In this document: positions 1-5,073 of the stretch, piece after piece
Layout: the number at the start of each line of letters is the position of its first letter
How positions within the stretch are numbered: position 1 is the stretch's first letter
From: JBBRLA01 sp038231615
Lineage (GTDB): Bacteria > Myxococcota_A > Polyangia > Palsa-1104 > JAEUJZ01
Length of the DNA: 5,904 nucleotides
Reading direction: 5' to 3'
Assembly: GCA_038231615.1 (NCBI GenBank)
Contig: JBBRLA010000557.1
Span: 1-5,904, forward strand
The notes under the pieces: model-generated
Told to the model about the DNA's origin: nothing
Database searches by the model: none
What the model saw: only the letters and a program-made list of their open reading frames with translations
Program-made: the position numbers and the translations under genes

Positions 1-48
1 AGAGGGGACGGCGTTTTGGGCCAGGGCCGCTCCAGCCGGTGCAGACAT
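1..48 (-). CDS. possible 5' end of a gene running off the left edge
   Basis: On the minus strand an ATG at 48-46 opens a frame that stays open for 16 codons to the window edge and reads MSAPAGAALAQNAVPS. An AGG lies 7 bases upstream of the ATG and could act as a ribosome binding site. Its third codon positions are only moderately G/C. Nothing can be said about function from 16 residues. If real, it would be transcribed divergently from the small lipoprotein gene at 229, with a shared intergenic region of about 180 bases. It could equally be chance, since a 48-base open stretch is not evidence by itself. Confidence 0.27.
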   Translation of the reverse strand, partial: MSAPAGAALAQNAVPS

Positions 49-57
49 AGCAAAACC

Positions 58-99
58 TGCGCACTGCGCAATTTTCGTACACCGCCCCCTTCGTACACC
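58..99. promoter_or_regulatory. short palindromic and direct repeats in a divergent intergenic region
   Basis: TGCGCA occurs twice, at 58-63 and 65-70, separated by one base. Because TGCGCA is its own reverse complement, the pair forms a 13-base near-perfect palindrome. Just beyond it TTCGTACACC occurs twice as a direct repeat, at 74-83 and 90-99 (16-base period). The elements sit directly upstream of the putative left-edge minus-strand gene and about 130 bases upstream of the lipoprotein gene, which is where an operator would lie. No regulator or promoter consensus is identified, so a regulatory role is inference. Confidence 0.25.
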
Positions 100-145
100 T
101 TCGCAGATCATCAGTAGTTTCTCAGGTTTGAGCTGTGGCATGCCC

Positions 146-172
146 CTTGCTTTGCCTTCCTGACGAAGCAAG
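146..172. promoter_or_regulatory. 7-bp inverted repeat upstream of the small lipoprotein gene
   Basis: CTTGCTT (146-152) and AAGCAAG (166-172) are perfect inverted repeats separated by 13 bases, 57 bases upstream of the lipoprotein start. This could be an operator or a weak stem-loop in the leader. No T-tract follows, so an intrinsic terminator is unlikely. No confident -35/-10 pair was found between 100 and 228. Confidence 0.2.
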
Positions 173-228
173 AGTGAGCTCGAACGAAAGGGCGCTCTTC
201 GATCAACCAAAACACACTGGAGATGCCC

Positions 229-369
229 ATGAAAGCCCAAACCGTTCTGCTGCTCACCTCGGCGTTGTTGCTCGGAGCCGCCGGCTGCGCCTCTTCACCG
301 GATGATGGAGTAGGCACCATCAGTGCTGCGGCCAAGAGTGGTGGCGCCGGCGGCGGTGGCAAGCACTGA
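229..369 (+). CDS. small lipoprotein, 46 residues, unknown function
   Basis: The frame encodes MKAQTVLLLTSALLLGAAGC followed by ASSPDDG and a Gly/Ala/Ser/Lys-rich tail ending GGGGKH. A Lys follows the initiator Met, then an uninterrupted hydrophobic stretch (residues 5-18), then the lipobox-like Ala-Ala-Gly-Cys with Cys20 as the predicted lipidation site. This is a canonical type II (Lsp) signal peptide. The mature peptide would be only about 27 residues, starting Cys-Ala-Ser-Ser; without Asp at +2 an outer-membrane destination is plausible. GGAGA at 219-223 lies 5 bases before the ATG at 229, which favours this start over the in-frame ATG at 223 that overlaps the binding site. The gene stands alone and converges with the DUF2071-like gene. 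Function is unknown; tiny Gly-rich lipoproteins of this kind are usually annotated as hypothetical or missed. Confidence 0.72.
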   Translation: MKAQTVLLLTSALLLGAAGCASSPDDGVGTISAAAKSGGAGGGGKH

Positions 370-413
370 TCCGCGGGCTTCCCCTTGCCGACGCCCTTGG
401 AGCAGGGCAGCCC
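352..413. terminator. GC-rich hairpin cluster between convergent genes (candidate bidirectional terminator)
   Basis: Several alternative stems overlap the end of the lipoprotein gene and the 48-base gap before the convergent gene at 418. GGCGGTGGCAAG (352-363) pairs with CTTGCCGACGCC (384-395) through 6 and 4 base pairs around a 2-base mismatch. GCCCT (393-397) pairs with AGGGC (404-408) across a 6-base loop. GGGCT (375-379) pairs with AGCCC (409-413). No T-run follows on either strand, so this is not a textbook intrinsic terminator; position between convergent genes is the main argument. Confidence 0.3.
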
Positions 414-417
414 CATG

Positions 418-1083
418 CTACCTCGGGACTTTTATGGGCACGCTGAGTCCGCACCGATGAATGCGTCCTCGATGCAATAATCCCAGCGAGTCCCAGCGAA
501 CGTTGGCCCCGAAGGTCGCCACTGCGAGCGCCTGATTCTCCCACTCCAGCTGCGCTGCATTTCGCAAAGGTGCTGGGTCTTCGCGCCAAGGAATTCGGTA
601 ACACCGAGTCGCTGTTCGCACAAAGAGCGGCCGAGGAGGCTCGGCCGGAGGCGTGAACTCGGCGGGCGTGGCATGAACGGTCATTCCGCAGTCATGACCG
701 CGGACCTCAACGACAGTGGAGGCCGAGGCTTGGCTGAAGTGGAACTGGGCCCTGCGGACCGGATAGTGAACCCAGCGGGCGCCGCCCCAGCGGATCCAGC
801 GACTGTCCAGATCGCACGCACACGCGAACCACGAGGGCACGCCCTCGTGTATCACCCCGATCCGCCAGAGGGCTTCACCGTAGTGAAACGAGGGGAACGG
901 GAGGCCGCGCAGGTGTAGACCCTTCATCTGAAAGATGAGCAAGCTGACCGGGATGCGGTCGGCACCATCTACTTCCAGCTTGAGCTCGCCGACCAGCGAC
1001 GCCGCCGTGACTCGATCAAGGCTCCCGGTCCACTCGATGGTGATGTTCTCGGTCCCGATCAGCTCCAGCATGGGCCACAGCAT
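418..1083 (-). CDS. DUF2071/acetoacetate-decarboxylase-fold protein (putative)
   Basis: This 221-residue protein ends in TAG at 418. The family call rests on the central segment: YGEALWRIGVIHEG (68-81), an aromatic strand SWFACACDLDS (84-94), then GGARWVHYPVRRAQF (100-114). That order and spacing resembles the acetoacetate decarboxylase-like beta-barrel superfamily and especially DUF2071 (YqjF-like) proteins, in which a GAR-x-x-Y-x-x-P motif follows a strand ending in an aspartate. In true acetoacetate decarboxylase the equivalent of 107-111 is F-P-K-K and carries the Schiff-base lysine; here it reads Y-P-V-R-R, so decarboxylase chemistry is not expected. No signal peptide or membrane segment is evident, so the protein is probably cytosolic. 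The start at 1083 has only a weak GGCGAG two bases upstream; Met5 (ATG at 1071) is an alternative. The gene is monocistronic, convergent with the lipoprotein. Biochemical function is unknown. The CDS is well supported; the family assignment is moderate. Confidence 0.62.
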   Translation of the reverse strand: MLWPMLELIGTENITIEWTGSLDRVTAASLVGELKLEVDGADRIPVSLLIFQMKGLHLRGLPFPSFHYGEALWRIGVIHEGVPSWFACACDLDSRWIRWGGARWVHYPVRRAQFHFSQASASTVVEVRGHDCGMTVHATPAEFTPPAEPPRPLFVRTATRCYRIPWREDPAPLRNAAQLEWENQALAVATFGANVRWDSLGLLHRGRIHRCGLSVPIKVPR

Positions 1084-1131
1084 ATCTCGCCGGGGCGTTG
1101 TCGGGAGCCATCCCCTTAACTACACTACGAT

Positions 1132-1191
1132 GTGGCCAGCGGCCGCCTCATCGAAGTCCCGCATGCCACCGAGATCGACCGCGCCTCATAA
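1132..1191 (+). pseudogene. possible 3' remnant of a lost gene
   Basis: A plus-strand frame from GTG at 1132 to TAA at 1189 reads VASGRLIEVPHATEIDRAS, with 16 of 19 third positions G or C, like a genuine coding segment. It is closed by an in-frame TAA 12 bases before GTG 1132 and has no ribosome binding site. It may be the tail of a deleted gene, bounded on its right by the 21-bp repeat array. The stretch is too short to exclude chance. Confidence 0.15.
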
Positions 1192-1216
1192 ACCGGCCAG
1201 CACGCGTCTGAATCTC

Positions 1217-1363
1217 TGCGATCCGCAGTTGAAGCTGTGGGACGCGCGTTTTGCTCTGTGGGACGCGCGTTTTGCTCTGTGGGACGCGCGTTTTGCTCTG
1301 TGGGACGCGCGTTTTGCTCTGTGGCACGCGCGTTTTGCTCTGTGGCACGCGCAGTTGAAGCTG
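1217..1363. repeat. 21-bp tandem repeat array (seven core units)
   Basis: Seven head-to-tail units of exactly 21 bases fill this stretch. Units at 1238, 1259, 1280 and 1301 are identical (TGGGACGCGCGTTTTGCTCT plus a final G). The unit at 1322 differs by one base (TGGC for TGGG). The outer units at 1217 and 1343 instead end in CGCAGTTGAAGCTG, so two unit types occur in the order A-B-B-B-B-B-A. Degenerate units appear to extend the array to about 1198 on the left and 1384 on the right (GTTTTG at 1373-1378). All five B units contain ACGCGCGT, an 8-base palindrome, giving symmetric sites every two helical turns. Because 21 is a multiple of 3, every frame stays open: on the minus strand one frame reads RVPQSKT repeatedly and another SHRAKRA. 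I see no start or ribosome binding site supporting translation, so I call it an extragenic repeat. Confidence 0.9.
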
Positions 1364-1408
1364 GGCGACAGAGTTTTGTGCGTGGGCCTGGCGTTTGCGG
1401 GTGCTGGG

Positions 1409-1570
1409 TGCCGGATCCGGCAGAAGGGCAAAGGGGTTGGGGCTTGATGTCGGGTGCCGGATCCGGCAGAGAGGGCTGGGTGCCGGATCCGGCAGAGAGG
1501 GCCGGGTGCCGGATCCGGCAGAGAGGGGCGGGGTGCTGGGGGCCTGGTGCCGGCTGCCGGATCCGGCAGC
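1409..1570. repeat. five interspersed copies of palindrome TGCCGGATCCGGCA
   Basis: The perfect 14-base palindrome TGCCGGATCCGGCA occurs at 1409-1422, 1455-1468, 1481-1494, 1507-1520 and 1555-1568. The middle three form a 26-base tandem unit with GAGAGGGC-type linkers; the outer gaps are 46 and 48 bases. A half copy, GTGCCGG, lies at 1547-1553, and GGGTGCTGGG is duplicated at 1399-1408 and 1531-1540. The last copy extends to an 18-base palindrome, GCTGCCGGATCCGGCAGC (1553-1570), and begins 5 bases after the stop codon of the large minus-strand gene. In RNA each copy would fold into a stable hairpin, so the cluster resembles REP-like extragenic palindromes. It may also end transcription or protect the 3' end of the ATPase mRNA. 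No T-tract follows, so an intrinsic terminator is not demonstrated. Confidence 0.88.
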
Positions 1571-1575
1571 TTCGT

Positions 1576-4500
1576 TTAGATGTCTTCGGCCACGGCGGTC
1601 TCGGTGGTGCCGCCGGGCATCGCGCAGGTGGGCCTTACTCTGGCCGGCTGCGCCACCAGCGTCCACTCGTCCACCGAGGCCTTCGCCGTGGCCACGTAGG
1701 CGTCCCCGCGCTCCTGCTTCGCCAGGTCGCCGATGGTCACCTCCTCCCACGCCACGTTGCCGCGCTGAAGCATCTTGAGCGAATCTTTCGACCGGGTCTT
1801 GTGTACCACCGTGATCGTCGAGAGCTTGTGTACCTCAAACTCCAGCGCCTCGGGGTCCTGGCTGGCGATGATCACCGTCATCCGGCGGTGCCGCATCTCC
1901 CGGATCATGCTCACGATCTCGGCGCTCACCCGGCCCTTGGCCATGTACTTCTGTGCCTCATCGAAGACCATGAATTTGTTGAACTTCTTGCCATCGGCCG
2001 TCCGCGCCAGCGAGAAGGTGTTCATCAGCACCGCGAAGAGCGCCATGGCCTCCCGCTCGGTGATCCAATCGCCGCGGATGTCCAAAACGATGAGCACCCC
2101 GGGCTTGAGGCGGTGGCGGATGCTCTGGGTGCCGCTCAGATAGGGGCGCAAGTTGCCCCATCGCGCCATCACCAGCCCGCGCCCCTGCGCCGAGAAGTTC
2201 GCCGCTTGCAGCGCCGCCTCGACCTCGTCCCGCGTCGAGCGCGACGGGAGGCCCCGCAGGGTCTGATCGAGCACGCTCATGTAGATGGCCGAGTTGTCCG
2301 CCGCCATCATGAAGTTGCGGATGCCCGGCAGCCCGAAGTCCTCCACCGTCATCGCCAACTGCTCCACTTCCAAGCCGGGGAACTGGGCCTTGCGCTCCTC
2401 GAACTGCTCATCGGTCATCGGCGGCGTCATGACGATCATCTGGGCCTGGATCGGCTCGGGCAGGGCGCCTATCACGTTGACCAGATACTTTACGCTGTTC
2501 TTCTCATTGTTAGGGAGGCGGGCCTTGTAGATGCCGGGCGGATAGGACTCCCCGGCGCCGAAGTGGGCCCACACCCCGCCGTAGGGCGCGGGGACGTGGC
2601 TGATGCGGCGCTTTTTGGACATCAGCATCTCGGCCAAGGTCAAGATGGTGCTGCTTTTTCCATAGTCTTGCAGTCCATAGACGCTGATGACCTGGGGCCG
2701 GTTGATATCGACGAACACGCCGCCGCCCTTCTTGCTGACCCCCAGCAGGCCCCACTGCTTCTTGACGCCCTTGTCGCCGCCCAGGCACACCTCGATGGGA
2801 ACTTTGGGCCCGTTGACCGCGCCCGCGCCTTCCAGGGTCACGCCGCCGCCCACCGTGGTGTCGCCCTCCTGCGGCGAGGGGGCGAGCTTTCGAGGCGCAG
2901 GGGGCTTGGCCTCGGCGCCGGTCGCGCTCTTGGTTTCGCTCCGGGCGTCAGCGCCGCTGCTGCCGCCCGCGCTGTAGCTGCCACCGCCCGCGCTGTAGCT
3001 GCCACCGCCCGCGCTTCCGCCACCGCCCGCGCTTCCGCCACCTCCGTCATCATCATCGTCATCATCATCGTCATCATCATCGTCGTCGTCGTCCCCGGGT
3101 GGCGCGGGAAATCCCGCGCGATAGCGCGCGGCCTCCTCTTCCGCCAGATTGGCCACGCGGCGCCGCTCGTCGTAGGCTGCCAGCTCTTCGCTGCGGCTTA
3201 GCTCGTACTCCTTGATGATCTTCCCGATCAGCCTGTCCATCGCCGCCCGCGCCGTGATCGAGGCCCGGTTCGCATCTCGCGCCACCTCCAGCTCCGAGTA
3301 GAGCAACCCCTCGTCCCGCTCCAGGTACTTGAGCCCGTCCCGCTGGCACATCATGACCACTTTATTGCTCAACGCCTGGATGAACACCATCACCTCATCC
3401 AGGCTCTGCGGCCACTCGTCCCAGCTCACCTTCAGCTCGCGCAGCGCCACCCGGTTCACCCGAAAGCTGCGTTCGGCCAGCTCCTTCTCCCTGCGCACCA
3501 GATCCGCCTCCAGCGTGCTGACTTGCCCCTCCAGCGTGCGCAGCGCCTCGTCGCGCACCACCAGCCCCTGCGCCTTCTCCGCCAGCTCCAGCTCGCGCTG
3601 CGCCAGCTCCGTCTCGCGCGCCCGCACCTGCTTTTGCTGCTCGCTCAGGCCCTCCTGCTTCTGCTCCGCCGCGGCTGTCTTTTGCTTGGCTGTCGCCAGC
3701 ATCTCCTCGGCCTGCTCGCGCTGCGCCCGCGCCGCCACCAGCGCCGCTTCCGTCTGCTGGGTGTGCACCGCGGCGGCCTGCTCCCACTCGGCGGCGCGCA
3801 CCTGAGCCGCCTCGGCCGCCTGCGTCTTCTCCGCGGCCTCTTGCCCCGCCTTGGCCAGCGCCGCCTCCGTGGCTAGCGCCTCCTTCTGTCCTTGCTCCAG
3901 ACGCGCCTGCGCGGCGCGCACCTGCGCCAGCGTTGCGAGCAGATAATCTCCCAGCGGCTGCCCCGCCGCCGCCGCCTGCCGGGCCAGCTCCGCGCCGTGC
4001 TCCAGCACCTCCTGCCGCTCGGCCAGCGCCGCCTCGCGCGCCCGCAGCGCCGCCTGCTCCCGCGCGGACGCCTCCTGCAACGCCCGCGCCGCGGCTTCGG
4101 CCTGCATCGCGGCCGCAGCCTGCGCCGCCGCCGCCTCGCCCTGCGCCTGCGCCTGCTCCAGTTGGGCCTGCGCCAGCTTCTGCGCCTGCTCCGCCGCGAC
4201 ACGGGCCTCCAGCGCCTGCTTGTAGACCACCTCGCCATCGCGCAGCAAGAACCCCATCGAGCCCTTCTTGCCCCGCTCCGCCCGCTCGCCTCCCTCGACG
4301 CTGTCATCGCCGCCGCCGTCGCCCGCGTTCTCCGCGGCCTTGCGCCGCGCCTGGTTGGCCTTTTGCTCGTAGGACTCGGCCACCTGGTGGTGCATCATCG
4401 CGCGGGCGTCGGCGATGGTGGCCTGGAAGCTGTCGGCGGGCTTTTTCTTTTTGAAGTAGCTCTCGATGACGCGGTTGCCCGCCATTCGGGCCTGGCGGAT

Positions 4501-4977
4501 GACCGCGAAGGTGGCGCCCTTGGCCCCGGTGCCCAGCGCCATGTCGAGCAGCTCTCCGCGCAGCTCGGGGCGGGCCCTGGCGACCTCGGCCAAGACCGAC
4601 AGGCAGCCGCCCTTGGCCGCGGCCTGCTGGATGACATCCAGGGTGAAGGCGCGAGCGATGAGCAGCCGCGGCTCCAGCGTGGAGCGCGGCACCTGGCTGC
4701 GCGCGGAGACAAAATCGAGAAGATTGATTCCGCGCGGCCGCTGCGCCCGCGTCCACAAGCCCTCCCGCTTCATCTGCTCGCACTTTTGGCCCTGCTCGTA
4801 GTCGTCCTCCAGACGGGCGGCGATGCGGCTGGGGATGCTGCGGACCTCGGCGATCTGCGCCTCCAGGCGGACCTCTTCTTCGGGAGTCAGGCGGCTCGGC
4901 TGCTCGCCTGTCTGGTTCTTTTGCGCCCCCTTGCGTGGGGTGTCTCGCCGCTCTTTTCGTTTCTGCGTGGATTCCAT
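1576..4977 (-). CDS. coiled-coil protein with poly-Asp linker and C-terminal FtsK/HerA-type P-loop ATPase
   Basis: Residues are numbered from ATG 4977 (1133 residues). Residues 1-24 are basic and polar (ESTQKRKERRDTPRKG). Residues about 30-230 are helical, with a possible helix-turn-helix near 85-110 (FVSARSQVPRSTLEPRLL). Residues about 250-505 are an Ala/Gln/Glu/Arg-rich coiled coil with one break near AAGQPLGDYL. Residues about 506-625 are mixed helical. Sixteen Asp (629-644) and a Gly/Ser/Tyr linker (645-675) follow, then the ATPase (about 725-1115). Its Walker A is GLQDYGKS (768-775, Lys774); Walker B is FMVFDEAQ (1002-1009, Asp1006-Glu1007); VLIVLDIRGDW (near 962-972) and IIASQDPE (1036-1043) match the strand before Walker B and the Ser-Gln motif after it in HerA/DUF87-type ATPases. 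Such enzymes are usually ring-shaped DNA or protein translocases; DNA translocation here is inferred. GTG at 5019 would add MILILAWILLSHLA, a short hydrophobic anchor; neither start has a good ribosome binding site, and I prefer ATG because repeated CAGAATC boxes overlap the extension. It appears to be its own transcription unit. Confidence 0.88.
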   Translation of the reverse strand: MESTQKRKERRDTPRKGAQKNQTGEQPSRLTPEEEVRLEAQIAEVRSIPSRIAARLEDDYEQGQKCEQMKREGLWTRAQRPRGINLLDFVSARSQVPRSTLEPRLLIARAFTLDVIQQAAAKGGCLSVLAEVARARPELRGELLDMALGTGAKGATFAVIRQARMAGNRVIESYFKKKKPADSFQATIADARAMMHHQVAESYEQKANQARRKAAENAGDGGGDDSVEGGERAERGKKGSMGFLLRDGEVVYKQALEARVAAEQAQKLAQAQLEQAQAQGEAAAAQAAAAMQAEAAARALQEASAREQAALRAREAALAERQEVLEHGAELARQAAAAGQPLGDYLLATLAQVRAAQARLEQGQKEALATEAALAKAGQEAAEKTQAAEAAQVRAAEWEQAAAVHTQQTEAALVAARAQREQAEEMLATAKQKTAAAEQKQEGLSEQQKQVRARETELAQRELELAEKAQGLVVRDEALRTLEGQVSTLEADLVRREKELAERSFRVNRVALRELKVSWDEWPQSLDEVMVFIQALSNKVVMMCQRDGLKYLERDEGLLYSELEVARDANRASITARAAMDRLIGKIIKEYELSRSEELAAYDERRRVANLAEEEAARYRAGFPAPPGDDDDDDDDDDDDDDDDGGGGSAGGGGSAGGGSYSAGGGSYSAGGSSGADARSETKSATGAEAKPPAPRKLAPSPQEGDTTVGGGVTLEGAGAVNGPKVPIEVCLGGDKGVKKQWGLLGVSKKGGGVFVDINRPQVISVYGLQDYGKSSTILTLAEMLMSKKRRISHVPAPYGGVWAHFGAGESYPPGIYKARLPNNEKNSVKYLVNVIGALPEPIQAQMIVMTPPMTDEQFEERKAQFPGLEVEQLAMTVEDFGLPGIRNFMMAADNSAIYMSVLDQTLRGLPSRSTRDEVEAALQAANFSAQGRGLVMARWGNLRPYLSGTQSIRHRLKPGVLIVLDIRGDWITEREAMALFAVLMNTFSLARTADGKKFNKFMVFDEAQKYMAKGRVSAEIVSMIREMRHRRMTVIIASQDPEALEFEVHKLSTITVVHKTRSKDSLKMLQRGNVAWEEVTIGDLAKQERGDAYVATAKASVDEWTLVAQPARVRPTCAMPGGTTETAVAEDI
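2971..3045 (-). repeat. in-frame 21/18-bp tandem repeats encoding the Gly/Ser/Tyr linker
   Basis: Inside the ATPase gene two 21-base units (2971-2991 and 2992-3012, starting GCTGTAGCTGCCACC) adjoin shorter units beginning GCTTCCGCCACC (3013-3030 and 3031-3045). Translated on the minus strand they give GGGGSAGGGGSA followed by GGGSYSAGGGSYSA. All lengths are multiples of three, so copy-number change would alter linker length without breaking the frame. The product is a flexible linker between the acidic tract and the ATPase domain. Confidence 0.85.
3046..3093 (-). repeat. microsatellite encoding 16 consecutive Asp
   Basis: On the plus strand the tract is three copies of GTCATCATCATC followed by GTCGTCGTCGTC, that is 16 GAC/GAT codons on the minus strand. 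It therefore has both a 12-base and a 3-base periodicity and lies in frame. A tract of this kind is prone to slippage in whole-codon steps. The resulting acidic run sits exactly between the helical/coiled-coil part and the Gly/Ser linker, and may be an electrostatic spacer or a mimic of nucleic-acid charge; that role is inference. Confidence 0.9.
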
Positions 4978-4992
4978 GGCCAGATGACTCAG

Positions 4993-5073
4993 CAGAATCC
5001 ATGCCAGGATCAGAATCACGGTAGAATGCGGAGTTAGGGGATGTGGCCCTTAGGGCCACTGCGGTGATTCTGA
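4993..5073. promoter_or_regulatory. nested inverted repeats and CAGAATC boxes upstream of the ATPase gene
   Basis: The heptamer CAGAATC occurs at 4993-4999 and 5011-5017, and its complement GATTCTG at 5066-5072. The last two belong to a 10-base perfect inverted repeat, TCAGAATCAC (5010-5019) with GTGATTCTGA (5064-5073). Inside that pair lies GTGGCCCT (5043-5050), T, AGGGCCAC (5052-5059), an inverted repeat with 8-base arms. All lie upstream of ATG 4977 on the gene's promoter side, consistent with an operator or autoregulatory site. The inner palindrome could alternatively be a stem-loop ending transcription arriving from the right. No -35/-10 pair is convincing. Confidence 0.4.

Noticed and set aside
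111..416. Minus-strand 101-codon frame overlapping the small lipoprotein gene
   Set aside because: Pro/Ala-rich with no motif, and antisense to a frame with a signal peptide, lipobox and ribosome binding site.
673..918. Plus-strand 81-codon frame inside the DUF2071-like gene
   Set aside because: Lies entirely antisense to a better supported gene and has no ribosome binding site or recognisable motif.
1186..1431. Minus-strand frame with repeated SHRAKRA heptads, reminiscent of basic histone-like tails
   Set aside because: The start would be TTG with no ribosome binding site, and any 21-base repeat stays open in several frames, so the repetition alone is no evidence of translation. Treated as extragenic repeat.
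1409..1520. CRISPR array based on regularly spaced palindromes
   Set aside because: Gaps between the three regular copies are only 12 bases and nearly identical in sequence, so there are no spacers; no cas gene is present.
1237..3201. Plus-strand open frame of 654 codons antisense to the ATPase gene
   Set aside because: It reads through the 21-bp array and the complement of the ATPase domain, with a Leu/His/Arg-rich composition typical of the antisense of G/C-biased codons. It has no recognisable motif, while the minus strand has Walker motifs.
3892..5037. Plus-strand open frame of 381 codons
   Set aside because: Antisense of the Ala/Gln/Glu coiled coil, giving Leu/Arg-rich low-complexity sequence; no start signals or domain.
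5043..5059. Inverted repeat read as an intrinsic terminator for the DinB side
   Set aside because: The stem is good but no T-run follows on the minus strand; kept as part of the regulatory region rather than called a terminator.
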